A program made the position numbers and the translations under genes. Of a stretch of 64,000 bases of DNA, positions 35,823-46,316 are shown piece by piece. Position 1 is the stretch's first letter, and each line of letters starts with the position of its first letter. This DNA comes from Citrus sinensis (Eukaryota; Streptophyta; Magnoliopsida; Sapindales; Rutaceae). The stretch lies in assembly GCF_022201045.2 (NCBI RefSeq), contig NC_068558.1:310001-374000 (forward strand), given 5' to 3'. Below the pieces are notes generated by a model. That model was not told where the DNA came from, did no database searches, and worked only from the letters and a program-made list of their open reading frames with translations.

Positions 35823-37995
35823 ATGGGAAAGAAGAGTGGTATCTCGTGGTTCACAATAGTGAAAAGGGCATTTAGGTCCCCTTCTAAAAATGATAATGAG
35901 AAAAGAAACAGCAGAAGGAGAGAGGATGAATTTGAGCTGGAAGAGGAAGAAAAGGTGCGTAACACTAACATTACACTGCATTCACGCTGTCAATTTCTGC
36001 CTTGAATAAAAATTTTCAGGCGTTGCGTATGTTTTTTGAGTTTGTGCAGAAAAGAGAGAAAAGGAGGTCGCTTTTTCGAAAGGCTGATTGTACAGATGAT
36101 GTACTATTACAACGATGCGAAGCTAAGATGGCAGCAATTAGTAGTGCTAATACTCGTACAACAAAACCAATGAACCCTATTTTAGCTTCTGAGCAGGGGC
36201 GCGCATATGCACTGGCTGCAGCTACTGCGGCAGCGGCTATGGAGATTGTTAGGCACTCTAGGCCAGCTTCCAGTAATTATGTTAGGGAACACTACGCTGC
36301 TACAGTTATTCAAACATCTTTCAGAGGCTATTTAGTAAGTGCTATATATGTATTGCATTAACACAGATACATATGCATGACATTATATATACATGCATGG
36401 TATATGTATGTATATGTATTTAAAGATAATGATCGGGTTCATAAATCATAGTTACTTTGATTATTGAAGGCAAGGAGAGCTTTGCGTGCACTCAAAGGGC
36501 TAGTGAAGCTTCAGGCTTTAGTGAGAGGACAAAATGTTCGACATCAAGCCAAGTTAACTCTTAAACGCGTACAAGCTTTGGTTAGAGCTCAAGATATGGT
36601 GCGTGATCAACGAACAAGGTTCTCACATGAGGGGAGCAGAAGGTCGTTGTTTGCTGAAACCAACGATTTCTGGGACTCTAAAAACCTTCATGACATTAAA
36701 AGTAGAAAGTCAATGGTAAGTCACTTGTGTTTCTCTTCATTGTCAATTGTTTGTTTATAAACTTCATATATTCTGGAGATGAATAGGAGAAGTTTTAGAA
36801 TAAATTACATATAATATAATGAATTAATACATGTATCGTGTATCACATGTGTAACTAAATTTTACAAAACAAATACTTAGATATTAATTTTTCATAAAAG
36901 CAAATATGTCTATTATCATTTATTTTTTGTATAGCTAACAAGATATTTAAAAATTTCTCTAGCTAGTCCTTATTTTAATGAATTAATTAAGACGTTTATT
37001 TTAACAGTCCAGTAACAACAATGCAAGTGGCACCATTACCATAGCCGATTGGAATGACCATCCATGTACAAGCCAGGGGATAAAGGAAGCTGTTATGAAA
37101 CGCGAAAAGACACTAGCTTATGCTTTCTCAAACCAGGTTAGTTACTCATCGATCTCCTTCATTAAGGAGAAAGTGTTCGACTCTGTTTCGGGTTTGGAAA
37201 CTAAACTATAATGAGTCTTATTAATATGATTCTAATAACACTATCTTAATTCCTATCAAGGTATGGAGGTCTCGCAGGAATCCATCAGCGGGTGATGAAA
37301 GGGAACTAGATGAGAGAACAAAATGGCTTGATCGGTGGATGGCTACTAAGCAATGGGAAAATAGTGCTACTAGAGCTTCAACTGATAGAAGAGACCACAT
37401 TATGAAGACCGTAGAAACTGATGCATCCAGGCCAAAATATCAAAACCAAAAGCAACCAAGGCCGCCGGTCTCCATTGGCATTGCCTCTCCACTTCACAGG
37501 GCGCAACCAAATCTCTTTTTCCACCAATCTCCAGCTCTCACGCCGTCTCCATGCAAAACCAAGCCAATTCAAGTCCGTTTGGCTAGCCCTCGAAGCTTTC
37601 TGAAAGAACAAACAAGTTTTTCAGCTGCACAAACCCCTACATTAAATGGGGTTGCTGCTGCAACTTCTACAATGCCTAATTACATGGCTGCCACTGAGTC
37701 TGCCAAAGCTAAGGCTCGTTCACAGAGCGCACCGAGGCAGAGGGCATCAACGTCAATGCTGCCGAGAGAGCGAAGCGGGTCAGTGAAGAAACGCCTTTCT
37801 TATCCAGCTCCAGAGCCACATTGTTGCCAGAACTCGAGAAGCAGCAGCTTCAAGAGTGTCCCGGCTGGTTGTGGTGGCTATAGTTCTGGAATGGAGCAGC
37901 TCTCAAATTACTCTTCCTGCTATGCAGAAAGTTATGGTGGTGAAATTTCTCCATGCCCCTCGGGATCAAGATTTTCTCTCAATCTGTGGGAGTAA
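35823..37995 (+). CDS. IQ67-domain (IQD) calmodulin-binding scaffold protein (5 exons, 508 aa)
   Basis: Exons 35823-35954, 36050-36334, 36470-36715, 37008-37136 and 37261-37995 join in phase 0 with GT-AG introns. The N-terminus [20 protein letters not shown] and the [11 protein letters not shown] segment are IQD hallmarks. The IQ67 region (about 127-190) reads [13 protein letters not shown], split by the conserved intron from [20 protein letters not shown], then a further IQ-like repeat ([14 protein letters not shown]). After [20 protein letters not shown] comes the Trp-rich [11 protein letters not shown]. The DUF4005-like tail has [25 protein letters not shown] proteins bind calmodulin and associate with microtubules, the nucleus or plasma membrane, steering cell shape; the basic composition here fits. 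Closest to the IQD13/14 group by tail motifs, but the exact member is uncertain. An alternative acceptor at 36019 would add ten in-frame residues. Confidence 0.93.
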
Positions 37996-38401
37996 ATTAG
38001 TTACTCGTATACTTTCCCCGCATCTTATTCCTCGCATGCCGCTAAGATCAAGTTTAACCAAGTTCAAATTTTCCTTTTACGAATCTTAGCAACGGATGAA
38101 TTTGTAAATGCTTGGTGATATGATAATTTAGTATGCCTAATTAGTTGTACTAGTTTTACTAAACCACAAAGCATATTAATTATATATAAAAACATTGGTC
38201 ATGGAAGTAGGTAATAACACCAAACTATAACAGTTGAAGGAATTTCTAATTAGATTGTTGTTGGCTAATGTTCAACTGATCAAATCCAACTTCATTACAG
38301 CCAACATTTTCCATTCCACTGGTAGTCGGTAGATACACAAAACATAATGGGCTCAAAGTCAAGTCGTTGCAGCATGCACCACGTATTTACGCATTAGCTT
38401 T
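37996..38401. other. Short spacer between convergent IQD and GRF genes
   Basis: About 400 bp holding the 3' ends of both genes; no other feature seen. Confidence 0.5.
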
Positions 38402-40545
38402 TTAGCTGCTAGTAGTGGTGCTAGTGCTGCAGCCGTGAGGAGATGCAGCATTCGAATCTGATTTAACACTGCTTGCAGTACCAAGGCACAATACTTCAGC
38501 CAATGGTCCACCAGGTGGTGAACCCATTCCTGAAACGTGGTTCATCCAGTGGGGTCTCAAAGCCCCAGCATTTTCTCTTTCTGATCCCATGGTTCCGAGA
38601 CTGGCCATCAAAGCATTTTCGTTTCTCTCAATAGTTTCATTTCCACCAGACATTGACAATGTAAGGGAAGAGAGTGGCAGCTTCTCATTCGAGGAAACAA
38701 AGCAATTGCTGGTGCTGCCCATTCCGTCCTCATCGGCCATATTTTCCCCTCCAAGTCCAAGCGACCAAGCATCGATGAAGTGCCTAGTCTCCTGTGTTTG
38801 CTGTGCATGGTGGGAAACCATTTTGGGGCTAAGTAACAAAGAGTATTGGTCATGTAGCCGCTGAGCGTCAAAAGCAAGATCATCACCACTCAAATTATTT
38901 GAGTTGATGAGATGTTCTTTATGATGATGATGATGGCCACCGTATTTGCTGGTGTTTTGGAGCCATTCTTGGTTGGAATTACTAGCAACAGGCATTGTCT
39001 CCCCTTTCATGAACCATTCCAAGCTTCTTCACGGGCAAGCCAGAAATTACAAGCTAGAGTTACATCATACATAATAAAGTATAAAAGACAAACCAAAAGG
39101 CCCACCCAGTCCCACACCATATGGGAACAAAGACAGAATCGTAAAAAAATTGAGATTCAATTATAACATTAGAATATGATTAAATGAGCCATAGAAGTCA
39201 CAACAAAACACAAAAACACCATTGTTGAAATCCCAACTAACCTTGGTTGTTCTTGTTGTTCACTTAATGCAATAGAAGAGGCCATGTACTTTGGATAAGA
39301 CTTGTTGAGGGTACTGTTGTGGACACTTTGATGAAGGCTGCTGTTGTGGCCTCGGTGGGCTGGTAATTCCACAGGCTTTCTTGAACGGGGACGGCTCTTA
39401 TGAGAGTGGCGCTCACAATATTTCTGTTCAGGAGCCACATCTCTAGAGCACCTCCATTTCTTTCCGTCTGTTCTTCTACACCTCCATGGCTCTGGATCCG
39501 AGCTGCTATTATTGCTCAACAATCTTAATTCCATTGACCCTTGCACCACTATTTTGAACAGAATAACTGATTCAATACAACTCTCTCATGCATATATAAT
39601 AAAATCGAGAAATTTTAAACATAATGATTTGATTAAAATAACTGGAAAGAGGAAGGAAAAGAGATTAGTACTATTTGGTTGACAGGAAGGAAGAACCCTC
39701 GAAGTTGAAGGGCTTTTGGTTATGGGTAAGAGAAGTTCATGAGGAATGGGAGCAGAAGCCATCATGTACTTGTATATCAATGTCTGTCTCTCCAGTTCTT
39801 GCAACTGAGCAGCAGTAAACGCTAATCTCAAATTCACAGCTGCTGCTGCTGCTGCCATTTCTCCTACAGTAGTTGCACACCTTACACAGTTTATATAACA
39901 TACGTATTATTATAAAGTTATATTATTCTTTTTTTTCCATTCCTATTGCCACCTTCCCCCCCCCCCCCCCCCCCCCCCCCCCGGCGGGGAAAAAAAGAAA
40001 TCAATAAGTTGTGCTAAAACGACCAAGGATTTATTTTCTCTATTCTTTAGGCTTTAGTACTAATAATACCGCCGGGGGGAGGGGGGTGTGGAGGGTATTT
40101 GGAAGGAGGAGGATGGGCACTTAATTTACATGGTTTAAGAAAAAAAAAAAGAGAGAACTTGAGTAATATTACCTGAGGCTGAGGCTGAGGCTGAGGAATT
40201 AAAGTGAAAGAAAGAATCAGTAATAGAAGGAGGGCTTAAAGACTTCGACGCCAGTACTGCTGCTGCACTGTTGGTACCAGATCTAGAAGCAGCACCGACA
40301 ACATCGTATATATCGCTCATACAAGCAACCTGATTGCTTGCGTTACATAATATGGACCCACCACAACCACTAGCACCACCACCAGCAGTTAATATTTCAC
40401 AAGAAGTTGAAGAAGAAGATAACAATAACTGAGGAGATTGATAATTATTATTATTGTTAATATCATAATTAACAGCACTACTACTACTACTACTAGTACT
40501 AGTAGTACAGGAACATGAACGTGAACATGATGAGCTTTCTTGCAT
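38402..40545 (-). CDS. GRF: Growth-regulating factor (GRF) transcription factor with QLQ and WRC domains (4 exons, 497 aa)
   Basis: Exons on the minus strand are 40545-40173, 39863-39672, 39548-39242 and 39023-38402, with GT-AG introns and the frame kept. The N-terminus is Ser/Asn-rich. The QLQ domain (about 139-174) contains [19 protein letters not shown] and binds GIF co-activators. The WRC domain (about 205-250) reads [20 protein letters not shown], then [19 protein letters not shown], with the C3H zinc motif and nuclear signal for DNA binding. The tail is Ser/Gly-rich with an acidic TTSS end, typical of the transactivation region. GRFs drive cell proliferation in leaves and meristems and are repressed by miR396, whose site lies in exon 3. 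The start is the first ATG after an in-frame stop. Orthology to a numbered GRF was not resolved. Confidence 0.93.
39367..39388 (-). promoter_or_regulatory. miR396 target site in GRF exon 3
   Basis: The mRNA text encoding RSRKPVE starts CCGTTCAAGAAAGCC and ends TGTGGAA. It is the canonical GRF miR396 site, complementary to miR396 except for the one-nucleotide bulge characteristic of GRF targets. It sits directly after the WRC domain, as in nearly all plant GRFs. Post-transcriptional repression is established for the family and inferred here. Confidence 0.93.
39956..39982. repeat. C27 homopolymer in GRF intron 1 (G27 on the transcript)
   Basis: Twenty-seven consecutive C on the plus strand, within the first GRF intron between exon 1 (ends 40173) and exon 2 (begins 39863), followed by GGCGGGG. 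The pre-mRNA would carry G27. More G-rich text (GGGGGGAGGGGGG type) lies on the opposite strand at about 40073-40087. Confidence 0.95.
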
Positions 40546-42324
40546 CCTCAAACCCAGCCCTCCGAAATTACTTGCTACTGCTCCTTTCTTTTCCCCCCCA
40601 CAATATAACTAACTTCTTGTACCCATGAAAATGAAATTAAAATTCGTCTTCAAAAAGACAACTTTCCCATCAACAAATTTAAAATATTTAACTGGATCTC
40701 TCAAACCCAAATCATAATTCACAAACAAAAACTTCAACACCACACTCTCTTTATTTTTTCTTTGTGGAGATAAAAGCGGGTTTGGTTAGCGGTGCAGCCA
40801 TTTTTGAGCCATGCGTTTTGGTTCCTTAGCTTCCAACATTCGCACCTCTTATGGAATAAAGACAAGAATTTACATATCTCTCTCTCTCTCTCGCTCACAC
40901 GCAGACGCGCATCTAACGTTTCTCTTTTTCTCGTTAAGTATAAGTTGATGATCTTATTATTGCATGAAGTTTTTGTGTTACCGCTTCGATTGATTTTGAC
41001 TACCTGGGATAAGAGGAACACTCATTGGCTCTGGCAAACTTAACTAAGTTCCGATTTACTAATTTTGACTCAATCGACTAACGGTCCCCGTCAAGATTGT
41101 CACTTTCCGTCAAGCATGCCGTTAAGTGTGGCTTGCAAGTTGCATCGAAGATTGGGAGTTTGGGCCCACTTGGTTTTCTTGTTTTGCTGTGGGACTGAGG
41201 GGGGACCAAAATGCAAAATTTGGATTGTGACGCACTAACTAATTCTCAATTGGGCTCCCTCCTGGTGATTTATTTGTTGGATTGGACACATGGAATTGGG
41301 AATTTGATGAAATTTTTTCAAATATAAACCGTAGTTGATGTTTCTGCTAATACTGTGTATGATGATGTTAGAACATTATTTGCTGATGGTGACCGTTGAA
41401 AGGAAGGCTAAGGCTATGGCCATGGCATCATTATAATTATAACAGGCTTGTTTAAGCAACCTATAACCTAAACCTAGTCGAAGCCATATTGGGGGTTAGA
41501 TAATAACAGTAGTTGCTTGTAGCTGGCTAGCTGAATACGATGAGATAGCAGTGAGAGTGACGTGTCATCACGAGCCCCAAGGCCGAGCCAACCCAAAGCT
41601 TTAATGCTTTATCTTTACTTGTGTGGGTGAGCATTGATTCTCTGAGACCACGCATGCACTTCGTATCTATTCGAGACTATTTCTCTCTCTCCCTCTTTTT
41701 AAGTTTTATTTTATGAAGGTTGTTATGTTATATAATCATCTAACATATGTGATTATATAATAATGGTTAAATTTTTATCCAATAATTGTGAAAATAAAAT
41801 ATTTTTTTATCTAAAATTTTCACTATTATTGAATGAAATTTAACGAATGTTACATAATCATGTATGTTATAGATGAGTAGGAGTAGTGGTGGGGGTTGAG
41901 AAGCAGCAACAATGGCGTCAATCGGCAGCAACAAGTGTTCTTTCTTCTTAGTCAATATCTCTGTTTTCTATTTTTAGCACTTGTATTATTATTATTTTTT
42001 TGGGACAAATTGATTAGGTTAGAATCATATTCGATATGTATGTTGTAGACAAATAAGTCATTTGATTTTATTTTTTTTGGTTATTTAGATGGGTAAAATA
42101 GTCATTTAATGTTTAGAGGTAAAACTATCATTTCATCAATATTATGTTAATTTCAATAACATAGTTATGACGGCAGTGGATAATTGAAACTTTTTGTAAC
42201 TTTAGATAGATTTGTGCCAAAAAAAAAAATTATTTGCGTTTTTTTAAAAAAAAACCAAAAATTAAAGTGGTCGGTGGATAATTTCCCTTTAATAAATATT
42301 ATCTACTCCACTACTAGACTTATA
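40546..42324. other. GRF upstream region; nothing else recognised
   Basis: Includes CT repeats at about 40880-40893, likely leader or promoter of GRF, then AT-rich spacer up to the pogo-like element. The short frames here have no family resemblance. Confidence 0.45.
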
Positions 42325-42879
42325 CAGTAGAATATCTAAATATGAATACTCTATATAGGAATAACCTCTTCATAGTAATAAAAATTTATGGTCCCAACTT
42401 GGGACCTATTATAATTAGGAATAAACTCCATATTGTAATAAGTTATATTTTTTGTAGGTCCCGTCTTAATAAACTTACCTCTCCATAGTAATGATATTTT
42501 AAAAATATATGCCATGTTACATTAAATAATTAAGATGGAATAAAATATCTTTTTAAAATTACTTGTGACAATGATTTGTTCTTTAAAATTGCAACCACAT
42601 CTTTCAATTTACGGGTATTGTTGAGTGTTAGAAAATGCATATTTATAAAGGAGAAAACCATCGTTTTACATTTCAAGTCTTACTAACAACCCTTACTTTT
42701 ATGTATTTAATATTCTTGTGATTTAATTACGTGTGTTTTATTTTAATTAAGTAATTTATGTATTTTAGGGGCATTATAGTCATTTCACAATAAAGGAGAG
42801 ATCAGACGGCAAAACGGACATCACTTTTGAACTCAGGACGGTCGAAAACCTTAGGAGGAGCATAAAAGGAAAAATGACA

Positions 42880-43200
42880 CTATTCACATGTACGGTACTA
42901 TTCACATATACGGGACTGTATACGTTACTGTTCACGGCACTGTTCACATAGACGGATCGATGATGTGGCATTGACTGATGAGGTGTCACGATCCTGTTGG
43001 ACTAAAATTCTTATGTACTGTTGATGGTGACGTGGCAGCATATCAGTGGACGAAAAATTTCGCGTACGGTGCATGCATCACACAGGATTATTTTCAACCA
43101 AACCGCGTTACTGTTCATCCGGGTCAAACTGCGTTACTATTCAAAGTCGGGTCAAACCGTGTTACTGTTCATCCGCGTGGTCAAACTGTGGACTGTTGAC
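42880..43200 (+). repeat. Degenerate short tandem repeats in the LTR U3 region
   Basis: About ten copies of (T)ACTGTTCA(C/T) or ACTATTCA, some joined by GGGTCAAAC(T/C)G phrases, upstream of the LTR TATA box. Repeated U3 motifs of this kind often act as enhancers. Confidence 0.75.
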
Positions 43201-43270
43201 TGATGACGTGGCGCAATCCTGAGCGTCCAAACTGTTTTTAATCCGATGGCCATGATTTACTCCATGTATC

Positions 43271-43280
43271 TATAAAAAGG
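43271..43280 (+). promoter_or_regulatory. TATA box of the solo LTR
   Basis: TATAAAAAGG followed by a G/C-rich start region; the likely retrotransposon promoter, facing right. Confidence 0.6.
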
Positions 43281-44708
43281 GGGCCTCTCCCCCCTAATTC
43301 GATATCTCTGAATCCATTTTTGGGATCCATTTTCTGTAATTCCCTCTCCATCTTGTATTTTCTTCGTATTTTAATAAATTTCCATTTTGCCCCTAGTTCA
43401 ACTATGAGTGGCTAATTTTCTTTCAAGCTTGGGTTGAAGGTGAAGTCTCAACATGTGTCATGGGCTTAATTTGGTAAATTTATTTTCTCTTCCCCTCTAG
43501 TTTTTGTGGATGTTTTGACTTCTCGTCGACAAATAATAATAATCTTGTCTAGATACCGCCTTGGTTACACCGGCCCTCTAGTACAAGGTTATTATTATTT
43601 GGCACGGTAAGCCCTTAGCACCATATTAATTAGAGCGTGGTTCATGAGGTGTGGATTCCCCCCTCATGATTTAATTGGCATTAATAAGGAATATTTAGCC
43701 CATGATGCATGTTGATGCGGATCCGAATACCCAAGTACGTCATTTCAATAGAATTATCTTCAATTTATTCTCGCCATTGCAAGTCCAATTTTAGAATTTA
43801 TTATCGCCATTTCAATTCCAATTTTAGGATAATTTAAATCACTTCCACCACAATTCCAACCACCAATTTACAAAATTAATTCTATACATAATTAAAATCC
43901 ACCTCCTCGTGGGATCGACACTCGTCACCATTAATCTATACTACAATAGATTTGTGCGCTTGCGAGTACATTAAAATTTGCACAACAGGTATGTATTAAT
44001 TGATCAGCATAGACATCTTCTTTTTGAAGCCAAAACATTTCTAATTTCTCAAGTATATTTGTAGTTTCCTGGTATGAAACCTTTTGTATTAGTTTTTTTA
44101 AAACTATATATCTTTTTTATTAATATATATCCATTGAATTTGACTCACGTACTAATTTATTTATTAATGTATATACATTAAATTTGACACACTTATTAAT
44201 TGATTAATACATAACATAATTTACCTCTATATCACTTGCATTAGGGATAATTAAGCAAAGACAATAATTTTTGTACTATACCTCTATTGAATTATAACGT
44301 CTTTATAAGAATAAATTTCTCCAATTTCAATAATATGACTACGTAGAGGTTTTACTGTATTATTGAGCAATGAATCTGGTAGCTTGAGCAGATTTTTTGT
44401 TGTTTTGCCTAAGCAAATGCAATGACCCTAAAGATCGATCTGCGGAAGGAAATAGTACATGAGTGCTTTCTAGGATCTCTCTCCTTGTGAGTTTTCTCTG
44501 AAAACTTACAACGATGAGGGGAAAAATAGAGGCGTCATGGCTCCTTTAAGTCACTCTGATGTGGGTGGGTTTTCTTACTATTGTTTTTTATCACTTTCAT
44601 TATTTAATGTTGAGTAGTTGGTGAATTTCTCTTTCAAAAGTCCGTTCCTTAAAGGCTCCAAGCTCCAAGCTAATCCTTTCTAGCCTGCGAGTCTGTGTGG
44701 TAGAGAGG

Positions 44709-46316
44709 ATGGACCCAGAGGAGCTAATCAGAAGATGTAGAGCGATAAAGTTGAGTGATGAAGAGGAGGGAAGAGTTTCTTTCAAGAGTAAAATGAAGGC
44801 CACAGGGGAAAAAATAGTTGCGGGGTGTTTGATCGGGAAAGTTCTGCATACGAGGGGAGTCAATATTGAGGGGTTGAAGTCTGTTTTGCAAAAGGTTTGG
44901 AGAACCTCATGCGAAGTAAAGATAGAAGGTCTAGGTGATAATGTGTTCATGTTTAAGTTTGGAACTGAGGCGGACAAGAGAAGTATATTAATGGGTGGCC
45001 CTTGGCACTTTGACAGAGCACTCATTGTGCTCACCGAACCAGCGAGAATTGGTGATGTAAAAAAGCAGAAATTAAATCAGGCATCTTTCTGGGTGCAGAT
45101 ACACGATGTCCCCATCATGTGTATGTCAAAGGAGATGGCTCTGGAGCTAGGGAATGTCATTGGAAAAGTTGAAGAAGTTGAAACAGATGCAACAGGGGAA
45201 TGCTTTGGACAATTTTTGAGGTTGAGAATTTCTGTGGATGTCACGAAGCCCTTGAAGAAACTAATTGAGCTAGAGCAAGATGGGGAGGATAAGGAAGACA
45301 TTCCTATGCGGGTCATGTACGAAAGACTGCCGGATTTTTGCTTCTGTTGTGGGCGGGTAGGTCACCAATACAGAGAGTGTGTCCACTATAAATCTCAGTC
45401 CAAGGATGAAATGCCGTATGGTCCATGGCTTAAAGCACTCACGATTACTGAGAAATTGAAACAGGGTAGAAGGAAAGATAGATGGGATTCAGATATCAGA
45501 AACAATCATCCAAATGCTTCAGATCTAATAAAAAGGGCTGGAGAAAATGAAATGATGGAGAAAGACCAACAGAATGGACGGGTTCATGAAACAGGATACG
45601 GATTCAATAGGCCTGAATGGGATTCGGGCATGGGGAGTTTGAGTGGAACGAGGAGCAGGGATCAATTGGGGACTGGGGAGAAATTAATGAACGAGGCAAC
45701 AAAGACTGCAGAGCCAGCGGCCAGCCGTAATGTCAGTACAAATCAAGCAGAGGGAGGTGCAGTGCTGTGGGAGATGGACAAGGAAGCGGGAACTATAGAT
45801 GGAAAAGAAAAAGAGTGGGAAGCGAACCTCCAACATAAAAAGTCAATAAAAATGCAAAAGGTGGGATTAAATAGAGCGGGAAAAGGGGAGCGGGAAGAAA
45901 ATGTAAGAAAAGGCAATATAGTAGAGGGGGACCACAAGCTAAACATGTATATGTGTTCACACCAAATGGAATCAGAAGTGGAGAATGGAGAGAATGGGCT
46001 CAGAATGGATAAATCAAAGCCCAAGCAAAAAAAGTGGAAATTTCAAGCCCGCAACGTAGAAGGGAATATGGAAACAAATGAAGAAGTTATGGGATTAAAA
46101 AGGTGGAGTAGCTCAATGAACTGGGAAAGCCCGAAACCAAAAAAGTGCAAAGGGAACAGCCCACAAAAAATAGGGAGCAACCAACGGTCTGGAAAAGTCT
46201 TGGCAATAGAGGGGCTCGGCTTTGAAAATGTGGAGGAGGAAGACAAGGGGGAGTTTGAGAATGCTGGAAATGAGAAATCGGCGGTGGCTGGGAAACAGCC
46301 CCGCCGACAGCCATGA
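44709..46316 (+). CDS. LINE ORF1: DUF4283/zinc-knuckle nucleic-acid-binding protein (535 aa)
   Basis: Starting at ATG 44709, the frame is open to the TGA at 46314-46316. The N-terminal DUF4283 domain (about 25-170) includes VLQKVWRTSCEVKIEGLGDN, FKFGTEADKRSILMGGPWHF and FWVQIHDVPIMCMSKE. A CCHC knuckle (CFCCGRVGHQYREC, about 214-227) follows. The remaining 300 residues are Lys/Glu-rich and low in complexity. In plant LINEs this protein coats the RNA to make the transposition particle. The stop overlaps the ORF2 start in an ATGA arrangement. The frame has no disabling mutation. Confidence 0.9.
   Translation: MDPEELIRRCRAIKLSDEEEGRVSFKSKMKATGEKIVAGCLIGKVLHTRGVNIEGLKSVLQKVWRTSCEVKIEGLGDNVFMFKFGTEADKRSILMGGPWHFDRALIVLTEPARIGDVKKQKLNQASFWVQIHDVPIMCMSKEMALELGNVIGKVEEVETDATGECFGQFLRLRISVDVTKPLKKLIELEQDGEDKEDIPMRVMYERLPDFCFCCGRVGHQYRECVHYKSQSKDEMPYGPWLKALTITEKLKQGRRKDRWDSDIRNNHPNASDLIKRAGENEMMEKDQQNGRVHETGYGFNRPEWDSGMGSLSGTRSRDQLGTGEKLMNEATKTAEPAASRNVSTNQAEGGAVLWEMDKEAGTIDGKEKEWEANLQHKKSIKMQKVGLNRAGKGEREENVRKGNIVEGDHKLNMYMCSHQMESEVENGENGLRMDKSKPKQKKWKFQARNVEGNMETNEEVMGLKRWSSSMNWESPKPKKCKGNSPQKIGSNQRSGKVLAIEGLGFENVEEEDKGEFENAGNEKSAVAGKQPRRQP

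Larger units (their letters stand above)
42619..43987 (+). mobile_element. Solo LTR of a gypsy (Athila/Tat-like) retrotransposon, 1369 bp, with 5-bp TSD
   Basis: It begins TGTTGAGTG and ends GCACAACA, with direct repeats GGTAT at 42614-42618 and 43988-43992. No gag, pol or primer-binding site occurs inside, so this is a single LTR left after recombination between the two LTRs of a full element. TATAAAAAGG at 43271 is a strong core promoter, and AATAAA-like text follows near 43370. The last 80 bp (GTGGGATCGACACTCGTC, TATACTACAATAG, GTGCGCTTGCGAG) resemble ends of Athila/Tat LTRs. The orientation follows the promoter. Confidence 0.88.
42325..44357 (-). mobile_element. pogo/Tigger-like DNA transposon with intact ends, split by a solo LTR
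   Basis: The ends are CAGTAGAATATCTA at 42325 and the complement of CAGTAAAACCTCTA at 44357, each next to a TA dinucleotide (42323-42324 and 44358-44359), the pogo target-site duplication. Removing the 1369-bp LTR plus one 5-bp duplication leaves about 660 bp, very close to the sister copy at 15361-16038. The transposase tail is on the minus strand, with RYFIPS-stop near 42538 and FWLQKEDVYADQ near 44020. The coding part is shorter than in the sister copy and is replaced by AT-rich tandem text at 44118-44210. Confidence 0.85.
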
